A stretch of 25,876 bases of DNA from an uncultured Candidatus Midichloriaceae bacterium (GCA_905479795.1 CAJQNX010000095.1:1-25876); one strand, 5' to 3'. Numbered from the stretch's first letter, positions 8,234 to 16,562 are shown. The notes: generated from the letters alone by a model not told the origin. Numbers and translations are program-made.

Positions 8234-9052
8234 ATGAATGAAATAATTGAGTTACAAAGAACTTTAAAAGAATACCATATCACTCCTACCAAGCGATACG
8301 GACAAAATTTTTTAGTGAATAACAACATCATTAACAATATCATTAGGTCTTTAGGTAATATACAAGATAAAAATATACTTGAAATTGGTCCAGGAATCGG
8401 AGCTCTTACAAATGATTTGCTAAAGACTAATATTAAATCCTTATTTGTTGTTGAAATTGATAAAAAAATACTACCAATTCTTAATAAAATTCAATTAAAT
8501 ACAGATAAAAATTTTAAAATTATAAATGGAGATGCATTAAGAATTGAGGAAGAAAGCATTATTGACGGATATTATACAATTGTAGCAAATTTACCATATA
8601 ATATTAGTACTTTACTTATTGTCAAATGGCTTAAAAAACTGAGCAATATTAATGAAATTATAATTATGTTGCAAAAAGAAGTAGCTGATAGAATTTTAGC
8701 TCAATCGTCAACGCATGCTTATGGAAGGTTAAGTGTTTTAGCTCAATTTACTTGTGATTGTGAATTATTATTTGATGTAGAGCCAGAAAACTTTTTTCCC
8801 GTACCCAAAGTAACTTCATCAATAATTAAATTAACTCCTAAACAACAGCAACCCACTACCAGAGAAATAAATAATATTGAAAAAATATGCAAAAGTACCT
8901 TTAATTTCAGAAGAAAAAAAATAAAAAAAAGCCTAGAGAATGTTTTTGACAATCCCGAAATTGAGCTAGAAAAACTTAAAATAGATTACAATAAAAGACC
9001 TGAGCAATTAACTGTTGATGAATTTTTCAAAATATCTACTATAATGAAATGA
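8234..9052 (+). CDS. rsmA: 16S rRNA (adenine1518/1519-N6)-dimethyltransferase RsmA/KsgA
   Basis: RsmA dimethylates two adjacent adenosines in helix 45 of 16S rRNA late in 30S assembly. The 272 residues show the N-terminal RYGQNFL (21-27), SAM motif I EIGPGIGALT (50-59), acidic motif VVEID, catalytic motif IV NLPYNIS (119-125), 'MLQKEVADRI' and 'FFPVPKVTSSI', all diagnostic of KsgA/Dim1. I take ATG 8234 as start; an in-frame TTG directly before it (8231) is less likely. It is divergent from lptD-surA, preserving the widespread linkage of lptD, surA and rsmA while breaking their co-orientation. It begins a co-directional run continuing to mlaC. Confidence 0.96.
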   Translation: MNEIIELQRTLKEYHITPTKRYGQNFLVNNNIINNIIRSLGNIQDKNILEIGPGIGALTNDLLKTNIKSLFVVEIDKKILPILNKIQLNTDKNFKIINGDALRIEEESIIDGYYTIVANLPYNISTLLIVKWLKKLSNINEIIIMLQKEVADRILAQSSTHAYGRLSVLAQFTCDCELLFDVEPENFFPVPKVTSSIIKLTPKQQQPTTREINNIEKICKSTFNFRRKKIKKSLENVFDNPEIELEKLKIDYNKRPEQLTVDEFFKISTIMK

Positions 9053-9078
9053 TAGTAATTAATTTTTTATAAAGTGTG

Positions 9079-9540
9079 ATGCAGTATTTTTTAACCAATC
9101 AAATTGAGCTGTGGTATGTTCTAGGGGCAGTATTAATGATTATAGAAATGTATTTAGGTGGAACAATTGGATTCTTTTTTGCAGGAATTGCAGCTTTTTG
9201 TGTAGCTTTATGCATGAAATTCAATCTAATTACTTTAAATACATTGATTGATCAAATTGGATTCTTTTTCGGATTTTTTTGTTTGTGGTCAATTGTTTTA
9301 TGGAAACCAACGAAATATCTACTTAATATCGGCAATACAGAGGCATATCATAATATTGAGGGGGGTATAGCAACTGTATATAGTCATGATTTGAAAGGAG
9401 CGAGTTTAGGAGAAATTAAATGGTCAGGTGCTATTTGCAAAGCCAAATTAGCTCCATCTAATAAAAATAATATATTAAAAAAAGGGGACAATGTTACTAT
9501 TGTCTCTGTAAAAAATAATATATTTATAGTAGAAAAATAA
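9079..9540 (+). CDS. NfeD-family membrane protein (stomatin partner)
   Basis: This is a short NfeD1b/YbbK-type protein. Hydrophobic segments lie at about residues 10-45 ('VLGAVLMIIEMYLGGTIGFFFAGIAAF') and 60-80, followed by a C-terminal OB-fold-like soluble domain (about 90-153, with 'GGIATVYSHDLKGASLGEIKWSG' and 'KKGDNVTIVSV'). Such proteins pair with SPFH/stomatin proteins in membrane microdomains, and the stomatin gene follows 55 bp downstream, which supports the call. The start is placed at ATG 9079; a GTG at 9076 immediately before it is in frame. The biochemical role is not settled for the family. Confidence 0.85.
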   Translation: MQYFLTNQIELWYVLGAVLMIIEMYLGGTIGFFFAGIAAFCVALCMKFNLITLNTLIDQIGFFFGFFCLWSIVLWKPTKYLLNIGNTEAYHNIEGGIATVYSHDLKGASLGEIKWSGAICKAKLAPSNKNNILKKGDNVTIVSVKNNIFIVEK

Positions 9541-9595
9541 AATTAAATGTACTAGTTTGGAATACACATTTTTAATATAAAATTTTTGGGTTATT

Positions 9596-10543
9596 ATGGA
9601 ATATTTAGATATAAATTCTGGATTAGGATTGTTCTTTATAGTACTAGGTTTTTTTTGTTGGTTAGCGATAAAAATAGTGCCCCAGCAGCAAGCGTGGATA
9701 GTAGAAAGACTTGGTAAGTATAATAAAACACTTCAGCCTGGATTAACTTTTATTTTGCCATTTATTGATAAAGTCGCTTATAAACATACCCTTAAAGAAA
9801 AAGCCATTGATGTTATGCAACAATCTGCTATTACAAGCGATAATGTTACTTTAGCTCTTGATGGTATAATATACATTAGAATTATTAATCCTATGGATGC
9901 TTCATACGGTGTTGAAAATCCATATTATGCGGTTACACAATTGGCACAAACGTCTATGCGATCTGCAATTGGTAAGCTAGTTATGGACAAGACATTTGAA
10001 GAAAGAGAGTACTTAAATAATCAAATTGTTTCTGCAATTAATGAAGCTGCTGGTACTTGGGGGATCCAATGCATGAGATATGAAATTCGAGATATTACTC
10101 CATCCACAACTATTCTAAAAGCAATGGAAGCGCAAGTATCTTCTGAAAGGCAAAAAAGGGCTGATATTTTAGAATCAGAAGGAAAAATGCAGTCAATGAT
10201 TAATATTGCCGAAGGAAATAAAAAACAAGTCGTATTAAATTCTGAAGCGGAAATGATGGATAAGATCAATAAGGCTAAAGGAGAGGCTGAAGCAATAGAG
10301 ACAGTTGCTAAAGCAACGGCAATTAGCATTGAAGCCATAGCAGTAGCAATTTTGAAGAATGGAGGATCAGAAGCAGTATCGATGAGTATTGCTCAACAAT
10401 ATATTGAAGCCTTCCAAAAACTTGCAAAGAATAGCAATACACTAATTATACCGTCTGAGGTAGGTAATATAGGTGCAATGACAGCTCAAGCAATGTCGAT
10501 TTTTGATCAAATGAAATTAAGTAAAAAATCTATAAACAAGTAA
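9596..10543 (+). CDS. SPFH/Band 7 stomatin-like protein (QmcA type)
   Basis: One N-terminal membrane segment ('LGLFFIVLGFFCWLAIKIV', about 8-27) leads into a Band 7 domain with the family start 'VPQQQAWIVERLGKYNKTLQPG' and 'DNVTLALDGIIYIRI'. A long helical, Ala/Glu-rich region (about 175-260, 'SERQKRADILESEG', 'KGEAEAIETVAKA') and a C-terminal tail ending near 'IPSEVGNIGAMTAQAM' follow. At 315 residues it matches QmcA/YbbK-class stomatins, which oligomerise on the inner membrane and associate with FtsH-type proteases or NfeD partners. It follows nfeD and precedes the TPR-methyltransferase by 9 bp. Confidence 0.92.
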   Translation: MEYLDINSGLGLFFIVLGFFCWLAIKIVPQQQAWIVERLGKYNKTLQPGLTFILPFIDKVAYKHTLKEKAIDVMQQSAITSDNVTLALDGIIYIRIINPMDASYGVENPYYAVTQLAQTSMRSAIGKLVMDKTFEEREYLNNQIVSAINEAAGTWGIQCMRYEIRDITPSTTILKAMEAQVSSERQKRADILESEGKMQSMINIAEGNKKQVVLNSEAEMMDKINKAKGEAEAIETVAKATAISIEAIAVAILKNGGSEAVSMSIAQQYIEAFQKLAKNSNTLIIPSEVGNIGAMTAQAMSIFDQMKLSKKSINK

Positions 10544-10552
10544 TAATAAATA

Positions 10553-11617
10553 ATGCTAATTTTAAAAAAAATAAAAAATTTTTTTAATCCGATATTATCC
10601 TTTAAGTTAAGTGATGCACAGTCCTGGCTAGATAAACTAAGATCAAAAATAAATGAGATTAAGATTAAGTCTCGAAATTTGACAAAAACTAATTACAATT
10701 TGGGATTATATCATTTCAATGCAGGTAATTTAAATGATGCAATTTTTAGATTTAAGTTATTAAAAAAATTTGGAATTAACTATCCTGATTTAGACTATCT
10801 ATTAGGCAGATGTTATTTTGAAAAATTTAAATTTAAAAAAGCAAAGCCATACTTAAAGCATTGCATGGAGGAAAGCAATGCATCTAAATTTAAAAAAGAA
10901 GCTGAGCACTGCCTAAATATCATTAACAATAAAATAGACCAAATTCAATTTGTTCCATTAGAGATCATTGATCATAAAATTAACCAAGAATTTAGATTTC
11001 ATCTTAGTGAATTTGAGAAATGTGTACATTCTTCGGAAAATTCAACCTATGAGGAATTAAAAAAAACCTTAAATGATACAGAAAAAGTATTTAATTTTAA
11101 TGTATTAGATTTAGGATGCCACACAGGTTTATTAACCTATTTACTTAGAAAAAATCAGCTATTAAATTTCGCATTAGGCGTTGATTTAAATGATAAAGCT
11201 GTAAAACATTGTGAAAATTTATCGATTGGTAAAGATAAAGTTTATAATACTGTCATAAAAAAAGATATAAGTAGCTTTTTGGCATCCTCATCTAAAACAG
11301 ATTCAAATTTTGATATAATTTTGGGGCTTGATTTAATTTCATATTCTACAAAAATAGAACCACTTTTATCTACATTACAATCTTATATTACTGATCAGGG
11401 TATTTTTTTATTGAATTACTGTTTTAAAGATACCCAAAAAGATAATTATGTACTTAATAGTAAATCTGAAAAATTTATTTATAACAAATCATTTGTTAAC
11501 AATATAATTAAGAAATGTGGTTGGAATGTTGTAAAAGAGGAAGTTATGGAAGTTAAAAATGAGGAATATTCTCAAATTACATTAATTTTAAAGATTAATC
11601 ATGCGCCTGATAGCTAA
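10553..11617 (+). CDS. TPR-containing SAM-dependent methyltransferase of unknown substrate
   Basis: The N-terminal half (about 45-125) has helical tetratricopeptide-like repeats: 'NYNLGLYHFNAGNLNDAIFRFK' and 'DYLLGRCYFEKFKFKKAKPYLK' fit the TPR pattern of small/large residues. The C-terminal half is a class I Rossmann methyltransferase with motif I VLDLGCHTGL (184-193), an acidic residue closing strand 2 (ALGVDLN, D211) and motif IV-like 'FDIILGLDLISY'. I do not recognise a characterised orthologue; TPR-methyltransferase fusions of this type are known in alphaproteobacteria as predicted methyltransferases. Its last 17 bp overlap mlaA in another frame, which implies translational coupling with the lipid-transport genes. 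The substrate (protein or small molecule) cannot be told from sequence. Confidence 0.75.
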   Translation: MLILKKIKNFFNPILSFKLSDAQSWLDKLRSKINEIKIKSRNLTKTNYNLGLYHFNAGNLNDAIFRFKLLKKFGINYPDLDYLLGRCYFEKFKFKKAKPYLKHCMEESNASKFKKEAEHCLNIINNKIDQIQFVPLEIIDHKINQEFRFHLSEFEKCVHSSENSTYEELKKTLNDTEKVFNFNVLDLGCHTGLLTYLLRKNQLLNFALGVDLNDKAVKHCENLSIGKDKVYNTVIKKDISSFLASSSKTDSNFDIILGLDLISYSTKIEPLLSTLQSYITDQGIFLLNYCFKDTQKDNYVLNSKSEKFIYNKSFVNNIIKKCGWNVVKEEVMEVKNEEYSQITLILKINHAPDS

Positions 11618-12359
11618 TCGTTTTAATATTAAGCTTTTTATTGTATTTGGGTTATTCCTGACAACGTTGATGTTGCTGAATGTTAGAGGAGAAGATGTTG
11701 TTGATGAGGAAGATTATAGCTTAGATAATGATTACTATGATCAGAACCCTATTTTTAAAATCTATGATCCATACGAAAATTTTAATCGCAAAGTATACAA
11801 ATTTAACAAGGTAGTTGATAAATATATCATTAGGCCTCCTGCAGAAATATATGGCGCAATTGTACCAAATCCTGCTAAAAAAGGCGTAAATTCATTTGTT
11901 AGTAATCTAAAAGAACCATTAAATATTTTTTATGGCATAATTCAGCTTAAACCTAATGAAGCATTTAACTCATTTTTTAGATTTTTTATTAATAGTACCT
12001 TCGGTATATTAGGTATATTTGATGTTGCAGAATTAGCGGGTTTAAAAAAACATAATGCATCGTTTGGTGGTGTTTTAAAATATTATGGCGCTAAGCAGGG
12101 ACCATATATAGTATTACCCATTCTTGGGCCATCTAACTTTAGAGATGGATTTGGCAATATAATTGATATTGGAGCAGATCCAATAAATTTTGTCAAATTT
12201 AAAAATGATGCGAAATTTCTTAAAATTTATTATGGAACTAATATAATAGTTACCAGGGAAAAGTTTATTGGTGCAGATAAAACTTTATCTGAAATATCTC
12301 TTGATGAATATGCTGCATTACGAAATTTTTACTATCAAAAATTAAATAGGGAGAAATAA
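11601..12359 (+). CDS. mlaA: MlaA/VacJ-family phospholipid transport protein, without lipobox
   Basis: MlaA sits in the outer membrane and removes phospholipids from the outer leaflet, passing them to MlaC. The family core is plain: 'YDPYENFNRKVYKFN' (about 54-69), 'VNSFVSNLKEPLNIFYGI', 'RFFINSTFGILGIFDVAE', 'GVLKYYGAKQGPYIVLPILGPS' and 'RDGFGNIIDI'. The N-terminus has a hydrophobic export signal (11-29) but no cysteine, and the whole protein lacks Cys, so it cannot be a lipoprotein as E. coli MlaA is. It starts inside the preceding methyltransferase gene (17-bp overlap), and its stop is 2 bp before mlaC. Confidence 0.92.
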   Translation: MRLIANRFNIKLFIVFGLFLTTLMLLNVRGEDVVDEEDYSLDNDYYDQNPIFKIYDPYENFNRKVYKFNKVVDKYIIRPPAEIYGAIVPNPAKKGVNSFVSNLKEPLNIFYGIIQLKPNEAFNSFFRFFINSTFGILGIFDVAELAGLKKHNASFGGVLKYYGAKQGPYIVLPILGPSNFRDGFGNIIDIGADPINFVKFKNDAKFLKIYYGTNIIVTREKFIGADKTLSEISLDEYAALRNFYYQKLNREK

Positions 12360-12361
12360 TT

Positions 12362-12967
12362 ATGGGAAATATTGTTAAACTGATAAAGAAAATTTTTATA
12401 TCATTAAGTTTAGTTATAATGATTTTACATTCATCAATAGCTGAGGAAAAGCAAAAATTAATAGAATTTGTTAATAATACTGCCAAACAAGTAATCACAG
12501 TTATTGAATCTACAAATACTAATTCACAAAAAGAACAAAATCTTAGTGATATTTTTTGCAACTCAGTAGATATAACTTGGATGGCAAAGTTTGCTTTAGG
12601 TAAATATTATAAAAAAATTCATCAGACAGAATTAGAAGAATATTTAGTAGCATATAAAAATTTTATGATTAGTACTTATGTATCAAAATTTTCTGAATAT
12701 AATGGAGTGAATTTTGATATAGAGTCAGTTAAATATATTTCTAATTCTCAATACATAGTAAGTACAAAAATACTTAATAAAAAGTATACCTCAAAGTATA
12801 TCAGCATAGCGTATAGAATTAAGATGACTGATAATCATTTTTTAATTAGAGATATAGTAGCAGAGGACATAAGTTTAATTTTAGGTCAAAGATCTGATTT
12901 TAATTCTATTCTTGCAAAAGAGAGCATTGCATCCTTAATTCAGAGATTAAAAGAGAAAATCAAATAA
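12362..12967 (+). CDS. mlaC: MlaC-family periplasmic phospholipid-binding protein
   Basis: MlaC shuttles phospholipids between MlaA at the outer membrane and the inner-membrane MlaFEDB ABC complex. After a signal peptide (1-27, ending SSIAEE), the 201-residue protein follows the Ttg2D/MlaC pattern: 'LSDIFCNSVDITWMAKFALGKYYKKI' (family f..lvd...ia...LG..w), 'YLVAYKNFMISTYVSKFSEY' and 'AYRIKMTDNHFLIRDIVAEDISLILGQRSDFNSIL', the last being close to the family's kiyDv.veGvSl....r..f. It lies 2 bp after mlaA. The ABC components mlaFED are not in this window. Confidence 0.9.
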   Translation: MGNIVKLIKKIFISLSLVIMILHSSIAEEKQKLIEFVNNTAKQVITVIESTNTNSQKEQNLSDIFCNSVDITWMAKFALGKYYKKIHQTELEEYLVAYKNFMISTYVSKFSEYNGVNFDIESVKYISNSQYIVSTKILNKKYTSKYISIAYRIKMTDNHFLIRDIVAEDISLILGQRSDFNSILAKESIASLIQRLKEKIK

Positions 12968-12980
12968 AAAATCTTTGCAG

Positions 12981-13009
12981 TAGACTTCTTAGTTATATCA
13001 ATATATAGT
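12981..13009 (+). promoter_or_regulatory. Candidate nrdA promoter overlapping NrdR box 1
   Basis: A -35-like TAGACT (12981-12986), a 17-bp spacer and a -10-like TATAGT (13004-13009) sit so that the -10 lies within NrdR box 1, a geometry suited to repression. A second possibility is TTGTAC (13026-13031) with an 18-bp spacer and TATATT (13050-13055); it would start the mRNA near 13062 and favour the downstream nrdA start at 13090. Both are sequence matches only. Confidence 0.3.
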
Positions 13010-13052
13010 GCATTTCACAAATATATTGTACATATTTCACTATATGTAGTAT
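12996..13052. promoter_or_regulatory. Cluster of three NrdR-box-like palindromes before nrdA
   Basis: The NrdR box consensus is ACACWATATATWGTGT. Box 1 (12996-13011) has a perfect 12-bp core, CAATATATAGTG. Box 2 (13016-13031) matches only the central ten positions, AATATATTGT. Box 3 (13037-13052) is TCACTATATGTAGTAT, matching 13 of 16. Centres are 20 and 21 bp apart, two helical turns each. Bacterial ribonucleotide reductase operons are commonly repressed by NrdR bound to paired boxes. Boxes 1 and 3 are the better supported; the middle one is weak. Confidence 0.65.
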
Positions 13053-13056
13053 ATTT

Positions 13057-14940
13057 ATGATATATCATAAACATTTTTTTGTTACGATTATGCTAAATGG
13101 GGTCTTTGAGAAAATTAATAAAAAACAAATATTAAAGTATGAAATTAATCTTGATCATTCAAAAAATGAAAATTTAAGCGAATCAGGAAAAGCGATGCTT
13201 TTAGATAGATATTTATTGGATGATGAAACATATCAGGATCTTTTTGCAAGAGTTGCAACTCATTATGCTGATAACCAAAATCATGCACAAAGACTTTATG
13301 ATTATATGAGTAATTTTTGGTTTATGCCTGCTACACCGGTTCTTAGTAATGGGGGAGCAAAAAGGGGATTACCAATTTCCTGTTTTCTCAATGAGGTTGA
13401 CGATAGTTTGCAAGATATAGTGAGCATTTGGAATGAAAATGTATGGCTAGCTTCCAGAGGAGGTGGCATAGGTACATACTGGGGCAATGTACGCTCAATA
13501 GGAGAAAAAGTTGCAAATAGTGGTAGAACATCTGGGATAGTACCTTTTTTAAGTGTTCAAGATAGGTTAACTCTCGCTATATCTCAAGGCAGTTTAAGGA
13601 GAGGAAGTGCGGCAGTATATTTGCCTGTTTCTCATCCAGAAATAGAAGAATTTATCGAATTAAGAAGACCGACAGGTGGTGATCCTAATCGTAAAACTTT
13701 AAATCTTCATCATGGCGTTGTAATTACGGATAAATTCATGGAGGCAGTGGAGAAAGATTTGCCATGGGAGTTAGTAAGCCCAAAAAATAATGTTGTTGTA
13801 TCAATTGTTAAAGCCAGAGATATTTGGATTAGGCTGTTGATTGCAAGAGTAGAAACGGGAGAACCATATTTATTATTTATTGATACTGTTAATAAACATG
13901 CTCCAGAAATATATAAAAAACATGGCATGGAAGTGAAAACCTCCAACTTATGCAGTGAGATTACCCTTTTTACAGGAAAAGATTATAAAGGAAATGATAG
14001 AACTGCTGTATGTTGCCTATCATCTTTAAACTTAGAAAAATATGATGATTGGTGTAATAATCAGTTATTTATTACAGATATAATGAGATTTTTGGATAAT
14101 GTTATTCAGGATTTTATAGACAACGCTCCTGATGGCATGCAAAAAGCTAAATATTCCGCTTATAGAGAAAGAAGCGTGGGGCTCGGGGTTATGGGATTTC
14201 ACTCTTTTTTACAATCCAAAATGACACCAATGGAATCAGCAATGGCTAAATCATGGAATCTAAAAATGTTCAAACATATAAATCAAGAAGTGAATAAGGC
14301 ATCAAAATTAATTGCTGAGGATAAAGGAGCTTGCCCAGATGCGGAAGAGCTTGGTATAATGGAAAGATTCACTCATAAAACAGCAATTGCTCCAACTGCT
14401 TCTATTTCAGTAATAGCAGGTTCAACATCTCCTGGAATTGAACCTATCAACTCCAACGCATATACTCAAAAAAGTTTGACTGGTTCTTTTAACATAAGAA
14501 ATAAATATTTAAAGGCCTTACTACAAGAAAAAGGGCAAGATTCAGATGATATTTGGTCATCTATAATGAATCATGAAGGTTCTATAAGTCATTTAGATTT
14601 TTTAACTGCGAATGAAAAAGACGTATTCAAAACAGCTTTTGAAATTAACCAGGAATGGTTAATTGAGCACGCTGCTGACAGAACACCTTATATTTGCCAA
14701 GCTCAATCCGTCAATATATTCATTCCAGCCGACATTGATAAAAAAGATTTAAATAAGTTGCATTACTTAGCGTGGAAAAAAGGTATTAAGAGTTTGTATT
14801 ATTGTAGATCAAAATCATTGCAAAGGGCTGATAAAGTTTCAATTTCAGAAAATATAGAAAAACATCAACTTGAAATCAAGCTATCTCCGGTAATAACCAA
14901 GGGAGATAATGAGTATGACGAATGTTTGGCATGCCAATAA
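13057..14940 (+). CDS. nrdA: Class I ribonucleoside-diphosphate reductase alpha subunit, ATP-cone-less
   Basis: The enzyme reduces ribonucleotides to deoxyribonucleotides. Catalytic residues are all present: C109 (PISCF) and C319 (AVCCLS) as the redox pair, C299 and E301 in NLCSEI (thiyl radical cysteine and glutamate), the radical-relay pair Y581-Y582 (SLYYC), and the C-terminal CxxC tail (ECLACQ) that is reduced by thioredoxin-like proteins. The tyrosine pair marks it as class I, which needs a beta subunit; none is encoded nearby. At 627 residues it is roughly 120 shorter at the N-terminus than E. coli NrdA, and the ATP-cone is missing. Start 13057 is the longest frame; ATG 13090 (residue 12) is an attractive alternative given the promoter elements just upstream. 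Confidence 0.93.
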   Translation: MIYHKHFFVTIMLNGVFEKINKKQILKYEINLDHSKNENLSESGKAMLLDRYLLDDETYQDLFARVATHYADNQNHAQRLYDYMSNFWFMPATPVLSNGGAKRGLPISCFLNEVDDSLQDIVSIWNENVWLASRGGGIGTYWGNVRSIGEKVANSGRTSGIVPFLSVQDRLTLAISQGSLRRGSAAVYLPVSHPEIEEFIELRRPTGGDPNRKTLNLHHGVVITDKFMEAVEKDLPWELVSPKNNVVVSIVKARDIWIRLLIARVETGEPYLLFIDTVNKHAPEIYKKHGMEVKTSNLCSEITLFTGKDYKGNDRTAVCCLSSLNLEKYDDWCNNQLFITDIMRFLDNVIQDFIDNAPDGMQKAKYSAYRERSVGLGVMGFHSFLQSKMTPMESAMAKSWNLKMFKHINQEVNKASKLIAEDKGACPDAEELGIMERFTHKTAIAPTASISVIAGSTSPGIEPINSNAYTQKSLTGSFNIRNKYLKALLQEKGQDSDDIWSSIMNHEGSISHLDFLTANEKDVFKTAFEINQEWLIEHAADRTPYICQAQSVNIFIPADIDKKDLNKLHYLAWKKGIKSLYYCRSKSLQRADKVSISENIEKHQLEIKLSPVITKGDNEYDECLACQ

Positions 14941-15043
14941 AAAAATTCTGTGATGTAAGCAATTAGAAACATACATTCCATCACGTCACTTCTTATGCAT
15001 TTGCAAAGCTAAAGCACTATAACATATAGGCATGGAGGGATAT

Positions 15044-15910
15044 TTATAATTTATCCATCCAGTTATCTCTTACTTTGATAAATAAATATAAATGGATTTT
15101 TTTGCTGGTTAGTCTTTCTATTTCACTTTTGGATATTATACTAATTTTCTTAATATTTTCTCCATTTTTCCCCAAAATGATCTTTTTTTGACTATCTTTT
15201 AGTACAGTAATAACTTGGTGTATTGTCACATCATTTTGCTCTTCTTTCCACGATTCTGTCTCAACTTTTAAGTTATATGGTATTTCCTTATTTAAAAATT
15301 TATACAATTGCTCCATGGTTATATCTTCCGCAAGTTGCTTAACACTTCTATCCGTAATTTCATTCTCATCATAATGCCAATTGCCCTCTGGAGAATTGCT
15401 TATCAAATAATCTAAAAAGTCTTGCACCCCTTTGTTGTTGGTAGCTGAAATCATAAAAATGTTATTAAATCCCTTCTCTTTTGTTTTTTGAGCAAGATCA
15501 AGTAATTTGTTTTTATCTTTTACTAAATCTATTTTGTTGAAAACAATGATTAGATTTTCTTGAGAGTTGAAATAATTTATATCAATTAAAGATCCATCTA
15601 AACAATTTTTTTTAGCGACATCAACAATAATACAAATAAAATCAACGTTTTTAATTTCTTTGAGAGATTTTTTTGTAATAGATTTTTCCAACTTATACTT
15701 TGGATTTTTTAAATATCCTGGTGTATCTATAAAAATCAACTGAGTATTTTCCCTAGAAATAATGCCTTTAATATTGTCTCTGGTAGTATGTACTTTATGC
15801 GTTACTGCAGATATTTTTTGATTAACTAACGCATTAAGAAGAGTTGATTTGCCTGAATTTGGAGCTCCGATAAGACAAGCATATCCTATTTTTTTATTCA
15901 TCCTGATCAT
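15044..15910 (-). CDS. era: GTPase Era
   Basis: Era is an essential GTPase that binds the 3' end of 16S rRNA and acts in 30S assembly. The G domain shows GAPNSGKST (15-23), TTRD of switch I, DTPG (62-65), NKID (125-128) and ISATN (G5). The C-terminal KH domain (about 200-288) has the GKNGENIK form of the GxxG loop and ends 'YLFIKVRDNWMDKL', close to the family ending l.vkV...W. The gene overlaps the end of rnc by 17 bp from this ATG, or by 8 bp if ATG 15901 is used. It is the last gene of the recA-ppdK-lepB-rnc-era run. Confidence 0.96.
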   Translation of the reverse strand: MIRMNKKIGYACLIGAPNSGKSTLLNALVNQKISAVTHKVHTTRDNIKGIISRENTQLIFIDTPGYLKNPKYKLEKSITKKSLKEIKNVDFICIIVDVAKKNCLDGSLIDINYFNSQENLIIVFNKIDLVKDKNKLLDLAQKTKEKGFNNIFMISATNNKGVQDFLDYLISNSPEGNWHYDENEITDRSVKQLAEDITMEQLYKFLNKEIPYNLKVETESWKEEQNDVTIHQVITVLKDSQKKIILGKNGENIKKISIISKSEIERLTSKKIHLYLFIKVRDNWMDKL

Positions 15911-16562
15911 TCATAAAATTTAACATTTCTTTAGCAGCCCCTTGTTCTGCCTCCTTTTTTGTTTTTCCCTGAGCCTCAAATTTATATTTATTCTTAAGAG
16001 ATACTGATATGGTGAACGTTGGCTCATGTGGTTCGCCATCTCTATCTTCTGTTATATATTTTGGTAATATTTTATATTTTTTCTGCAGTAACTCTTGTAA
16101 TTGTGATTTATAATCTTTTTGAAATAATTTATCTATATCTATAAAAAAGTCAGCCCACCACTTACCGATAATATCCTTAATAGTACTAAAATCACTATCC
16201 AAATAAATAGATGCTATAATAGCCTCAAGAGCATTCTCTAAATTATTGGGGTTTTCTCTACCTCCGCACTGTTCCTCACCATTATCAAGAATTATTTTTT
16301 GACCTATATTAAGCTTTTTAGCAACCATAACAATTGTTTTAGAGTTGACGAGGTTTGCAAGAATAATTGATAGTTGCCCCTCAGAATGAGTAGTGAATTT
16401 ATGATATACAATATCTGCAATTACAATATTTAAAATACTATCTCCTAAAAATTCCATTCTTTCATAACTAATGTCTTCAAGTTTATTTTTGATAGCACTA
16501 GGATGAGTTAAGGCTATTTTAAGGAAGTTGATATTTTTGAATTTATAGTCTTCTAGTTCCAC
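15894..16562 (-). CDS. rnc: Ribonuclease III
   Basis: RNase III cleaves double-stranded RNA in rRNA precursors and mRNAs. The catalytic domain has the signature 'YERMEFLGDSIL' (33-44), supplying E34, E37 and D41, and the second metal-site helix 'LENALEAIIASIYLD' (108-122) with E113. The position of E. coli D114 is Asn (N110). A double-stranded RNA-binding domain (about 150-220, 'YKSQLQELLQKKY', 'KTKKEAEQGAAKEML') closes the protein. At 222 residues it has normal length. It starts 8 bp after the lepB stop and overlaps era, a gene order conserved in alphaproteobacteria. Confidence 0.96.
   Translation of the reverse strand: MELEDYKFKNINFLKIALTHPSAIKNKLEDISYERMEFLGDSILNIVIADIVYHKFTTHSEGQLSIILANLVNSKTIVMVAKKLNIGQKIILDNGEEQCGGRENPNNLENALEAIIASIYLDSDFSTIKDIIGKWWADFFIDIDKLFQKDYKSQLQELLQKKYKILPKYITEDRDGEPHEPTFTISVSLKNKYKFEAQGKTKKEAEQGAAKEMLNFMNDQDE

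Noticed and set aside
8149..8343. A 64-codon minus-strand frame overlapping the start of rsmA
   Set aside because: It crosses the rsmA N-terminus and the divergent control region; its translation is hydrophobic noise and no conserved motif is seen.
14941..15043. GTGATG...CATCAC inverted repeat between convergent nrdA and era
   Set aside because: The stem is short, the loop exceeds 20 bases and no T-run follows on either strand; too weak to call a terminator.
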